A DNA stretch of 46,962 nt. Origin: JAVBPP01 sp031549535 (GTDB taxonomy: Bacteria; Bacillota; Clostridia; Oscillospirales; Acutalibacteraceae). Shown one piece after another: positions 30,335-38,324 of the stretch. The DNA is taken from assembly GCA_031549535.1 (NCBI GenBank), contig JAVBPP010000065.1, positions 1-46,962 on the forward strand, given 5' to 3'. Position 1 is the first letter of the stretch. Each line of letters starts with the position of its first letter. Under the pieces are notes generated by a model. It made no database searches. It was not told the DNA's origin and was given only the letters and a program-made list of their open reading frames with translations. The position numbers were made by a program, and so were the translations under genes.

Positions 30335-32170
30335 TTAGGCGGCTTGCTCCTCGGAAAGCGATGTCTTTCGCCCGCCTTTTACAAGCAAAAGCGTTGCAAC
30401 CAGCGCGCAGCAAAAAAGGGTCGCCCAAGCCGCAGCGCCGGCTTCGCTCTCACCGGTTTCGGGATAATCATTCTGCAGCTTGGCAAGCTGCTGCTCAGCT
30501 TGCGTGAGGCGGGCGACATTTGTTACAAGCTTCTTTTGTTTGGCAGTTAACGCATCATAAGCCCGGCGGGCGTTTTGTATCGCCTTGCTGTCACGCAGGG
30601 CGACAGTTGCAGGCAGCTGCACAATTAGCTGCGCAACTGTTTTGGCGGCGAGCCCGTCCGCTGTTCCGGTGGTGATGCGTCCCTGTGCGGCGTAACGAAT
30701 AGAGCCCTTGGCTTTGATAAAGCGAGTTACGGCTTCCTCCATGGTGGAAAATTCGTTTTCTGTTTTCGCCTGTGTATAGGTGCTGAAGCCGTCTCCTCCG
30801 GCGGCCAGATAGTCGTTTGTGGCCACCAGATAAGAGGCTTTCATGTCCAGCGGTGCACCATTCCGTGTGATGCTCACGATGCGGGAGCCTGGTTTTTGCG
30901 CTGGGTCAAACACAAAGTGAATGCCGGAAACATGGGGAAAGCCGCCGGAGGCTTCCGGGTAATCCTTAACCCCATGCTCTAAAATTTGCCTAACCTGTTC
31001 TCCGCTCAGCTTTTTGGTCACAATAAAGTTCCCAAAGGGTAAAACGGTAATCATATCCCCGCGAGTGATAGTTCCTTTTTGCACGGTTGCGCGAATACCG
31101 CCGCCGTTGGTGATGGCGATGGCGGCGCCGCTGTCTGCTGCCATTGCGTCTGTGATTAGGTTCCCAAGGTTGGTCTCACCCGTGCGGTTACTTGCCTTTT
31201 CCCCATCCAATATGGCTTCGGTGCTTCCGATTTTTGCGGCAAGCAGGGTCTCCTGCGCTGCAACAATGGCGTCCAGTTTGGCTTTCACAGTTGGATCCGG
31301 CTCGTATGCAGCGCACTGCTCTTTGCTGATTAAGGCGGCACTTTTGCTGACAAGGCGTCCGGATTCACTTACGACAAACGTCACTTTTCCAAGGTTATGC
31401 TCGTATTCCCCCGTGCTGGCGATAAGGGTATTGTTGCCGGAAGGCAACCCATTTTCATAGGCGCTGTGGCTGTGCCCATCAATAATGACGTCAATGCCAG
31501 CCACTTCTGCAGCGATCTTTTCGGTGGTAACAGCGCTCAAGGGGTCTGTGCCGACATGCGCAATTGCCACAATTAAGTCAACGTCCGCTGCCTTAAGCGC
31601 GCTTACCTGCTCTTTTGCGGATTGAATCGGGTCGCGGAAGCTTAGGTCTTCTATGTTTTTGGGGTTGGTCATATAGGCTGTTTCCGGCGTAGTCAAACCA
31701 AAGAAGCCAATTTTTATACCCTGCACCTGCTTGATGACATGGCTGTCCAGGAGTGTGCCGCCGCCTTTCATAGCGTTGGCGGAAAGCAAATCAAAATCTG
31801 CCGCATCGCGCAGCTCCAACAGGCGCTTGTAACCATAATTAAAATCGTGGTTGCCCGGAGCCATGATGCTGTACCCCGCCGCATTCATTAGGCCTACCAT
31901 GTCTTTCCCTTGGCTGATTGTAGCGATGGGCAGGCCGTGAAAGCTGTCACCGGCGTCAACCAAAAGGGCGTTTTCCGTGGATTTTACAATGGAGGCAATC
32001 GTATCGATGCCAATAATTTCTTCATCGGCAACAACCCGCCCGTGAGAATCATTGCTGTGGTAAAGGGTAATGATGGTGCTTTCCCCCTCGGCAAAAGCGG
32101 CAAAACCTGCCTGAAATGTGCCGAGCAACAGGAAAACGGTAAGGAATAAGTAGATGATTTTTTTTCTCAT
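30335..32170 (-). CDS. Wall-anchored 5'-nucleotidase-like metallophosphoesterase
   Basis: This 611-residue secreted protein starts at ATG 32170 after AGAGG. It has a Sec signal (KKIIYLFLTVFLLLGTFQAG, then FAAFA), a metallophosphoesterase domain (TLYHSNDSHGRV, VDAGDSFHG, PGNHDFNYG, IDGHSHSAYE) and a 5'-nucleotidase C-terminal domain (about 330-500; ITNGGGIRATVQKG and NDYLAAGGDGFSTY). A helical linker leads to a sorting signal: PETG at about 570-573, a hydrophobic span and KGGRK. It probably degrades external nucleotides to nucleosides at the cell surface for uptake, as UshA/YfkN-type enzymes do. Exact substrate is not certain. It is likely transcribed after the histidine phosphatase gene. Confidence 0.9.
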   Translation of the reverse strand: MRKKIIYLFLTVFLLLGTFQAGFAAFAEGESTIITLYHSNDSHGRVVADEEIIGIDTIASIVKSTENALLVDAGDSFHGLPIATISQGKDMVGLMNAAGYSIMAPGNHDFNYGYKRLLELRDAADFDLLSANAMKGGGTLLDSHVIKQVQGIKIGFFGLTTPETAYMTNPKNIEDLSFRDPIQSAKEQVSALKAADVDLIVAIAHVGTDPLSAVTTEKIAAEVAGIDVIIDGHSHSAYENGLPSGNNTLIASTGEYEHNLGKVTFVVSESGRLVSKSAALISKEQCAAYEPDPTVKAKLDAIVAAQETLLAAKIGSTEAILDGEKASNRTGETNLGNLITDAMAADSGAAIAITNGGGIRATVQKGTITRGDMITVLPFGNFIVTKKLSGEQVRQILEHGVKDYPEASGGFPHVSGIHFVFDPAQKPGSRIVSITRNGAPLDMKASYLVATNDYLAAGGDGFSTYTQAKTENEFSTMEEAVTRFIKAKGSIRYAAQGRITTGTADGLAAKTVAQLIVQLPATVALRDSKAIQNARRAYDALTAKQKKLVTNVARLTQAEQQLAKLQNDYPETGESEAGAAAWATLFCCALVATLLLVKGGRKTSLSEEQAA

Positions 32171-32201
32171 AATAACCTCTTTTACTGTTCTATTTTTTTG
32201 T

Positions 32202-32304
32202 ATTACTCCTACATGTAATGGTCGTAGGTTTTGCGGGATGAAATGCTCTGCGGTATGGGATTTTATCCAGCAAAACCCGTGCCACCATTTGATGCAGGAG
32301 TAAT
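32202..32304. repeat. 103-bp imperfect inverted-repeat element
   Basis: The left arm, beginning ATTACTCCTACATGTAATGG at 32202, is matched by the reverse complement of the right arm ending at 32304 (ATTACTCCTGCATCAAATGG). The arms stay similar for about 43 bases, including GGTTTTGC and GGAT-AAAT, with a 15-base loop. There is no coding capacity. It begins three bases after the phosphatase stop and precedes the nucleotidase start by 32 bases. No T run follows on either strand, so it is not a plain terminator. A small MITE or a stable mRNA hairpin are the main options. Confidence 0.75.
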
Positions 32305-32306
32305 GT

Positions 32307-33002
32307 TTAAAGCGTAAAAGACAAGTCCGGAATTTCTGCATATAAATGGGAAACATCATTCATAAAGGAAAGACGCACCAAACCATTGTAATAATACTTC
32401 ACCTTGCTGAGGTTTGTGTTTTCCTGGCAAAAGTTGAAGTCCACACTGTTGTCCATGCCAAGCAAAGCTCGAATCAAGTAGGTGTTGAAGGTGCCATGGG
32501 CACAGACAAATATCTTTTCTCCGCTTTGAAAGCGCGTGCGGAAATACTGCGCAAGCCGCCGGGCTCGTGCAAGGCGGTCCTCGTTTGGCTCCTGTGCGCC
32601 GGTATATTCCAGCCACTGCTGCGGTCCGTCCTTGGGGTAGATGCAATTGGTATGCCGCGCCACGAGCAGCTCGGGCGCGTCCCCCGCATAACCTGCACGT
32701 GTTCCGGCTTCCACCAAATCCGTCAGCAGCTCCAGGGGTGCCGCCGGAGCACTCTGCCGCTGCGCCACTGCCAGCGCGGTATCCAGCGCACGGTGCAGAG
32801 GGCTGGTGAACATGGCGTCAAAATGTATGCCGGAAAGGCGCTCGCCAAGCAGAACGATTTGCCGCTCGCCCAAATCTGAAAGCGGCGGATTTTCCGGGTT
32901 TTGCGCAAACAGCGCGGCCTCGCGTGAGCCCTCCGGACGTGGGATATTTCCCAGACTTTCTCCGTGCCGGGTCAGATACACTTCCAAACAAGTTTCACTC
33001 AT
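32307..33002 (-). CDS. Histidine phosphatase superfamily (phosphoglycerate mutase-like) protein
   Basis: This 231-residue protein has the catalytic VYLTRHGESLGN motif with the phospho-His, the second catalytic pattern FTSPLHRALDTA and the late His in VCAHGTFNTYLIR. The family includes mutases and many small-molecule phosphatases; this sequence lacks enough features to call a glycolytic mutase, and a phosphatase is more likely. ATG 33002 follows CGGAG at good spacing. It lies about 100 bases after bioY. Confidence 0.85.
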   Translation of the reverse strand: MSETCLEVYLTRHGESLGNIPRPEGSREAALFAQNPENPPLSDLGERQIVLLGERLSGIHFDAMFTSPLHRALDTALAVAQRQSAPAAPLELLTDLVEAGTRAGYAGDAPELLVARHTNCIYPKDGPQQWLEYTGAQEPNEDRLARARRLAQYFRTRFQSGEKIFVCAHGTFNTYLIRALLGMDNSVDFNFCQENTNLSKVKYYYNGLVRLSFMNDVSHLYAEIPDLSFTL

Positions 33003-33103
33003 GGTATCGCTCCGTTTCTTCTTTTCTAATACAATCCATCTTTAGAAAGCGTTATAAGAATCAAGAAAACGCTCTTCTGTATAGCTTTTTCGAAGATTTT
33101 TAT

Positions 33104-33643
33104 CTAAGCTTTCTTAATTGGTATAAATCTCACAGCAGCCAATGCACTGCCTGCAGCCAATAAAATATCTGCAGGCAGTGTGAGTAAGACGCCTTGATAC
33201 AGCAGCGCCCAAAGTCCGCTGTCGCTGTGCAGGTAAAAACGCGTGATGAAATACAGATAGGGAAAACCAAATAAGTAGGCAGTGAAAACACCCGCCAGGG
33301 ATGCGGCGTAGAGATTGCCAAAGGAGGGCGTTGCCGTCTTTTTCACGCAAATCCCTGTGACAAAAGCCGCGGGCAGAAAACCCAGCAGATACCCAAAAGA
33401 GGGGCGCAGTACATAAGCGATTCCTCCACCCTGTGCAAAAATCGGCAGCCCCAAAAGGCCGAGCGCCAAGTAAAGCGTTGCGCTTGTAACCCCAGTTTTT
33501 GCACCGAACAGGCAGGCGACCAGGCAAACTGCCTGTAGTTGGAGCGTGACCGGAATTACGGGCAGGGGAATGCGGATGAATGCGCTCACGGCAAGGAAAG
33601 CGGTGCACAACGCACAAATGACAAGTTGTTTGGTTTGACGCAT
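33104..33643 (-). CDS. bioY: BioY, biotin ECF transporter substrate-binding subunit
   Basis: This 179-residue membrane protein has six hydrophobic helices and the BioY patterns SAFIRIPLPVIPVTLQLQ, LYLALGLLGLPIFAQGGG and LRPSFGYLLGFLPAAF. It binds biotin for import with the shared ECF energizing module, which is not in this window. ATG 33643 follows GGAGCG. No biotin synthesis gene is nearby, suggesting dependence on outside biotin. Its promoter mirrors the one of the divergent GH89 gene. Confidence 0.93.
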   Translation of the reverse strand: MRQTKQLVICALCTAFLAVSAFIRIPLPVIPVTLQLQAVCLVACLFGAKTGVTSATLYLALGLLGLPIFAQGGGIAYVLRPSFGYLLGFLPAAFVTGICVKKTATPSFGNLYAASLAGVFTAYLFGFPYLYFITRFYLHSDSGLWALLYQGVLLTLPADILLAAGSALAAVRFIPIKKA

Positions 33644-33674
33644 AGCGCACGCTCCATTGAATCAATTGTTTGTC

Positions 33675-33748
33675 AGTATAGCATAGATTTGAGTTTTCGA
33701 AAACACCGCAATAAAAATTTGCCTTTTTTGAGAATTTTATGCTATACT
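33675..33748. promoter_or_regulatory. Mirror-image divergent promoters of bioY and the GH89 gene
   Basis: AGTATAGCATA (33675-33685) is the exact reverse complement of TATGCTATACT (33738-33748). Each arm contains a -10 element TATACT pointing outward, left for bioY and right for the GH89 gene. For the right promoter TTGCCT (33719-33724) lies 18 bases upstream; the left -35 is poor. The matched 11-base arms, 52 bases apart, could also be a pair of operator half-sites. Confidence 0.55.
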
Positions 33749-33783
33749 ACTGCGGTATGAGCTGATGCAAAAGGAGGATTTTG

Positions 33784-35922
33784 GTGAAAGAACTGATTAA
33801 GCGGAATACCCCCGCGATTGCGGACAAGTTTATTCTGGAACAAATTGAAGCTGCGAATGGACACAATGTCTATGAGGTGGATACGGCGGGGGACCACATT
33901 GTGCTGCGCGGCGACTGTGTGCTCAGCCAGGCGATGGCGTATTACCGCTATTTAAAAACGTTTTGCGGCGTAAACCTCTCTCATTGCGGCAACACGGTTT
34001 TGCCGGAAATTCTAGAGGCGCCCCTGCCAACGCTGCCGATTCGGCAAGTGATTGCGCAGGAAAAGCGCGCTTACTTAAACTACTGCACCTTCGGCTATTC
34101 CATGGCCTGGTGGGGTTGGGAAGAATGGGAACGCGAAATTGATTTTATGGCCATGAACGGTATCAATCTCCCGCTTTCTGTCGTGGGCAGTGAGGCGGTG
34201 TGGTATTATACCCTGCGGGAAATCGGTTACAGTGAGCAGGGCGCGTTGAGCTACCTCTCAGGCCCTTCGTTCTGGGCCTGGCAGCTGATGACGAATCTGG
34301 ACAGTTATTTTTCGCTCACAGATGTTGCCTACATTGAAGCACGTGCGGAGCTGGGTAAAAAAATCATTGACAGGCAGCTGGAATTGGGCATGACCCCGAT
34401 TCAGCAGGGCTTTTCCGGCCAGGTGCCGAAGAATCTTATTCGCCTGTTCCCCAAGGCGCGCATTCGCCATGTGCCCTCCTGGTGCAATTTCCCTATGACG
34501 TATCAGCTTGACCCGACAGACCCGGTGTTTAAGAAAATCGGCACCATTTTTCTCGATAAACAGCGTCAGCTCTTTGGAGCGCATCATTATTATGCTTGCG
34601 ACCCCTTCCACGAGAGCACGCCGCCTGTGAAGGGGAAGGCGCAGAACGATTATTTGCGTAAGGTAGGCAGCGGCATTTCGGATTTATACGAGAGCTTTGA
34701 CAAGCAACATCAATGGGTGATGCAGGCATGGTCCCTGCGTGAGCCGATTGTGAAGGCGGTCGCAAAAGAAAAACTGCTGATTCTGGATATTGGCGGAACA
34801 AAATACCGGGAGACGGACGGCTTTTGGGGTTACGACTTTATCGTGGGCAACATCCACAATTTTGGCGACAGAAACGCCCTGCACGGCTCCGTGGATGCCC
34901 TCGCGGAAAACCCGTATATGCAGGCGAAAGAGCAGTATGCAAACGCGGTGGGATCCGGCCTGTTTCCGGAGGGAATATTCCAAAATCCGCTGTACTATGA
35001 CTTGGCGTTTACCATGCTCACTGAATCGGAAGAAATGGAGCTGGAGCCCTGGCTGCAAGATTATGCACGCCGCCGTTACGGCAGCGAAGAAGCCTGCCTG
35101 GTGCAGGCGGTAAAGGCGCTGCGGGACAGCTGCTATAACACAGAGGGGGCAGGAAAGCGCGAAACCGGTTCCATCCTGTGCGCGCGCCCGTCCACGGACT
35201 GGCTGCATACCGGCATGAATGACCGCAATACGCTCTGCTATGAAAACAGCAGGTTGTTTGAGGCGGCGGAAAAGCTTTTGCAGGCAAAACGAGCGAATAC
35301 GGACGGCTACCGCTTTGATGTATGCGACATAACCCGTCAGGTGCTGAGCAACCACGCGCAAACGCTGTATCATGATGCGATGCGCGGTTTTCAGGAGCGG
35401 GACGCCCGCCTGTTTGAACGCAGCTCAAACGCATTTTTGCGCCTGTTCGATGAGGTGGATGCCCTGCTTTCCACCAGGCCGGAACTGACGCTGAGCCATC
35501 ATCTCAAAATGCCGTCGACCAAGGCGCTGTGTGATATTGATAAACAGAACTATGAAATCAACCTTCTGACGCAAATCACACTCTGGGGGCCGATTGATAA
35601 CTCCCATTTATATGATTACGCGTGGAAGGAATGGGGAGGGCTGATTTCCAGCTATTATGCAAAACGCTGGTACAGTTTTTTTGAATTCCTTGCGGGGAAT
35701 TTCAAAAAACGCAAGCCGCTTTCCACGAATACCGAAAAGCGTCCGGAAGGCCGCGATTTATACCAAGGGAATGTAATTTATAAGGCGTTTGCAAAATTTG
35801 AAAAGAATTGGCTCGCCTCTTATAAGCCGGAGGAGCCATCCGAGGAGAACAGCTTGGAGTTGGCGGAAAAATTATTGGATAAATACCGCGATGCCATATG
35901 CGGTGGAAATAAAGCAGATTAA
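33784..35922 (+). CDS. Alpha-N-acetylglucosaminidase, GH89 (NAGLU family)
   Basis: This 712-residue enzyme releases terminal alpha-linked GlcNAc. GTG 33784 lies six bases after GGAGG; the TTG one codon before is only three bases away. NAGLU signatures are RAYLNYCTFGYSMAWWGWEE, EIDFMAMNGINLPLS, YACDPFHESTPP with acid/base Glu277, and GSGLFPEGIFQNPLYYDL with nucleophile Glu396. There is no signal peptide, so it acts on imported oligosaccharides, unlike large secreted mucin-degrading GH89 enzymes. It directly precedes htpG by 17 bases. Catalytic Glu positions follow family knowledge. Confidence 0.9.
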   Translation: MKELIKRNTPAIADKFILEQIEAANGHNVYEVDTAGDHIVLRGDCVLSQAMAYYRYLKTFCGVNLSHCGNTVLPEILEAPLPTLPIRQVIAQEKRAYLNYCTFGYSMAWWGWEEWEREIDFMAMNGINLPLSVVGSEAVWYYTLREIGYSEQGALSYLSGPSFWAWQLMTNLDSYFSLTDVAYIEARAELGKKIIDRQLELGMTPIQQGFSGQVPKNLIRLFPKARIRHVPSWCNFPMTYQLDPTDPVFKKIGTIFLDKQRQLFGAHHYYACDPFHESTPPVKGKAQNDYLRKVGSGISDLYESFDKQHQWVMQAWSLREPIVKAVAKEKLLILDIGGTKYRETDGFWGYDFIVGNIHNFGDRNALHGSVDALAENPYMQAKEQYANAVGSGLFPEGIFQNPLYYDLAFTMLTESEEMELEPWLQDYARRRYGSEEACLVQAVKALRDSCYNTEGAGKRETGSILCARPSTDWLHTGMNDRNTLCYENSRLFEAAEKLLQAKRANTDGYRFDVCDITRQVLSNHAQTLYHDAMRGFQERDARLFERSSNAFLRLFDEVDALLSTRPELTLSHHLKMPSTKALCDIDKQNYEINLLTQITLWGPIDNSHLYDYAWKEWGGLISSYYAKRWYSFFEFLAGNFKKRKPLSTNTEKRPEGRDLYQGNVIYKAFAKFEKNWLASYKPEEPSEENSLELAEKLLDKYRDAICGGNKAD

Positions 35923-35939
35923 AGGAGAGAAGCGAAGAT

Positions 35940-37835
35940 ATGGCAAAAAAGCAATTTAAGGCGGAATCTAAACGCCTGCTGGATTTGATGATTCATTCCA
36001 TTTACACCCACAAGGAGATTTTTCTGCGTGAAATTATCTCCAACGCAAGCGACGCGCTGGATAAGCTCTGCTACCTGTCCTTGACGGACAGCAGCGTGGG
36101 CATGGCTCGCTCGGATTTTGGTATTACCATCACGGCAGACGCGGAAAAACGTATTCTAACCGTTAGTGACAATGGCATTGGTATGACACGCGAGGATTTG
36201 GAGCAGAACCTCGGCACCATTGCCAAGAGCGGCTCGCAGCAGTTTAAGGATAGCCTGGGCGACGACCCCAAGGCGGAGGAAATTGATATCATCGGTCAGT
36301 TCGGTGTCGGCTTTTATTCAGCCTTCATGGTGGCGGATAGGGTAGAGGTCTGCACAAAGCGCTACGGGGAAGAGACTGCCTACCTTTGGAGCAGCGATGG
36401 GGCGGACGGCTACACTATAGCGGAAGCTACGCGTGAGAACAGCGGAACGGATATCATCCTCTATATAAAAGAGGATGCCGAGGATGAAAATTACAGCAGC
36501 TTTCTGCAAAGCTATACCGTTGAGGGGCTGGTAAAGAAATATTCCGACTATATCCGCTATCCTATTCGCATGGAAAAAGAGGTCTATCAACCTCCGCAGG
36601 AGGGCGCGGAAGAAGACGCGCAGCCGGAAGTTAAAACTGAGCTCGCCACATTGAACAGCATGGTTCCCATTTGGCAGCGCAATAAATCCGAGCTGAAAGA
36701 AGAGGATTACACAGGCTTTTACCGGGAAAAGTTTTTTGATTTTGAAAAGCCCTTGGAATGGGTGCATGTGGATGCAGAGGGCGCCGTGAGCTATAAGGCA
36801 CTGCTGTTCATGCCCGCAAAACCGGGTTATGACTATTTTACGCGTGACTACAAGCGCGGGCTGCAGCTCTATGCCAGCGGTGTTTTGATTATGGACTGCT
36901 GTGAAGATTTGCTACCGGAGCATTTCCGTTTTGTGCGCGGTGTGGTGGATTCGCCGGATCTTTCGCTCAACATCTCCCGCGAGATGCTGCAGCACAGCCG
37001 TGAGCTAAAGTCCATTGCAGCCAACATTGAAAAGAAAATAAAAAGCAATCTGGAAAAAATGCTGCGCAACGAGCGGGAAAAGTATGAAAGCTTCTTTCAA
37101 AGCTTCGGCATTCAGCTGAAATACGGCATTGTGGCGGAATGTGGCGCGCATAAGGAGCTGCTGCAGGATTTGCTGTTGTTCCACTCCTCTGCGGCGGATG
37201 CCCCCACAACGCTGGAGGAATACGTTTCCCGCATGCCGGAGGAGCAAAAGCACATTTATTTTGCAACGGGTGAGAGCGTTAAAAAAATTGCCCAGCTGCC
37301 GCAAATTGAGTTGTTGCGTGACAAGGGCTTTGAAATCCTGTATTTCACAGAAGAAGTAGATGAATTTGCGGCGCAGATGATGCGCTCTTACAAGGAGAAG
37401 GAGTTCAAGTCCGTCAACAGCGACGACTTGGACCTTGCGAGTGAGGACGAGAAAAAAGCTGCGCAGGAGCAGGAAGAAAGCCTAAAGGATATGATCGGCT
37501 TCGTCAAGGAGACTCTGGGCGAGCGGGTCAAAGAGGTTAAGCTCTCACAAAAGCTGAAATCCTCTCCGGCCTGCTTGACGGCAATGGGCGGACTTTCCTT
37601 TGAAATGGAAAAGTATCTTAACACGGTCAATCCAGAGAGCGGCGCAAAGGCAGAACGCCTGCTGGAGCTCAACGCACAGCACCGTATCGTCAAACTGCTG
37701 GGCACGCTTTACACCGAAAATACAGAAAAAGCCAAAAGCTATGTTGAGGTGCTGTATACGCAGGCGCTGCTCATGGCCGGGCAGGCGCTGGAGGATCCGG
37801 CGGCCTATTCTGAACTGGTGTTTGGGCTGCTTTGA
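35940..37835 (+). CDS. htpG: HtpG, Hsp90 chaperone
   Basis: This 631-residue ATP-dependent chaperone shows the Hsp90 N-terminal ATPase motifs: SIYTHKEIFLREIISNASDA, LTVSDNGIGMTREDL, GTIAKSGSQQF and IGQFGVGFYSAFMVAD. The middle-domain Arg region (SLNISREMLQHSRELKSIA) and a dimerization end follow. AAAGGAGAG precedes ATG 35940. It has no CIRCE site of its own and no promoter in the 17-base gap, so it seems to depend on the GH89 transcript. Confidence 0.95.
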   Translation: MAKKQFKAESKRLLDLMIHSIYTHKEIFLREIISNASDALDKLCYLSLTDSSVGMARSDFGITITADAEKRILTVSDNGIGMTREDLEQNLGTIAKSGSQQFKDSLGDDPKAEEIDIIGQFGVGFYSAFMVADRVEVCTKRYGEETAYLWSSDGADGYTIAEATRENSGTDIILYIKEDAEDENYSSFLQSYTVEGLVKKYSDYIRYPIRMEKEVYQPPQEGAEEDAQPEVKTELATLNSMVPIWQRNKSELKEEDYTGFYREKFFDFEKPLEWVHVDAEGAVSYKALLFMPAKPGYDYFTRDYKRGLQLYASGVLIMDCCEDLLPEHFRFVRGVVDSPDLSLNISREMLQHSRELKSIAANIEKKIKSNLEKMLRNEREKYESFFQSFGIQLKYGIVAECGAHKELLQDLLLFHSSAADAPTTLEEYVSRMPEEQKHIYFATGESVKKIAQLPQIELLRDKGFEILYFTEEVDEFAAQMMRSYKEKEFKSVNSDDLDLASEDEKKAAQEQEESLKDMIGFVKETLGERVKEVKLSQKLKSSPACLTAMGGLSFEMEKYLNTVNPESGAKAERLLELNAQHRIVKLLGTLYTENTEKAKSYVEVLYTQALLMAGQALEDPAAYSELVFGLL

Positions 37836-37920
37836 TGTTGCAGGGCATGGGCGATTCTCCCTTGACCCAAATTTATGATACCGCCATATGTGACGATTTT
37901 GTAAACTTTGGAAAAAGCCC

Positions 37921-37980
37921 TTGATTTTTCCGGATACTGGCTTATAATACATTTTAGCACTCAGTCGTGCAGAGTGCTAA
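37921..37980 (+). promoter_or_regulatory. groESL promoter and CIRCE operator
   Basis: The -35 TTGATT (37921-37926) and -10 TATAAT (37943-37948) are 16 bases apart. Just after is a perfect CIRCE element: TTAGCACTC (37954-37962), nine bases, GAGTGCTAA (37972-37980). HrcA binds this site to repress groESL until heat or misfolding frees it. No other copy was seen in the window. Confidence 0.97.
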
Positions 37981-38006
37981 AATGTATTTTTTCAGGAGGT
38001 AAGGAT

Positions 38007-38291
38007 ATGAAAATCAAACCACTTGCAGACCGCGTTGTTGTGAAACTGATTGAAGTAGAAGAAACAACCAGTAGCGGCATCATCCTAGCCGCATCTGCGC
38101 AGGAAAAGCCCCAGATTGCGGAAGTTATCGCTGTGGGTCCCGGTGGCATAGTCGATGGCAAAGAGGTAGAGATGTATGTAAAGGTTGGCGACCGTGTTAT
38201 CACAAGCAAATACTCCGGCACGGAAGTAAAGATTGACAAAGAGGATTACACCATTGTCAAACAGAGCGATATTCTTGCAATTGTAGAATAA
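38007..38291 (+). CDS. groES: GroES co-chaperonin
   Basis: The 94-residue lid of GroEL starts at ATG 38007 after AGGAGG. The family start MKIKPLADRVVVKLIEVEE, the mobile-loop region TTSSGIILAASAQEKPQIAE and the end EDYTIVKQSDILAIVE are typical. It is regulated by the CIRCE site 26 bases upstream and followed by groEL after 33 bases. Confidence 0.97.
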   Translation: MKIKPLADRVVVKLIEVEETTSSGIILAASAQEKPQIAEVIAVGPGGIVDGKEVEMYVKVGDRVITSKYSGTEVKIDKEDYTIVKQSDILAIVE

Positions 38292-38324
38292 TTTCATTGC
38301 GTTTGAACGAGGAGGAAAAACGAA

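Noticed and set aside
32202..32304. Inverted repeat as an ordinary rho-independent terminator
   Set aside because: The arms are far longer than needed and no T run follows on either strand.
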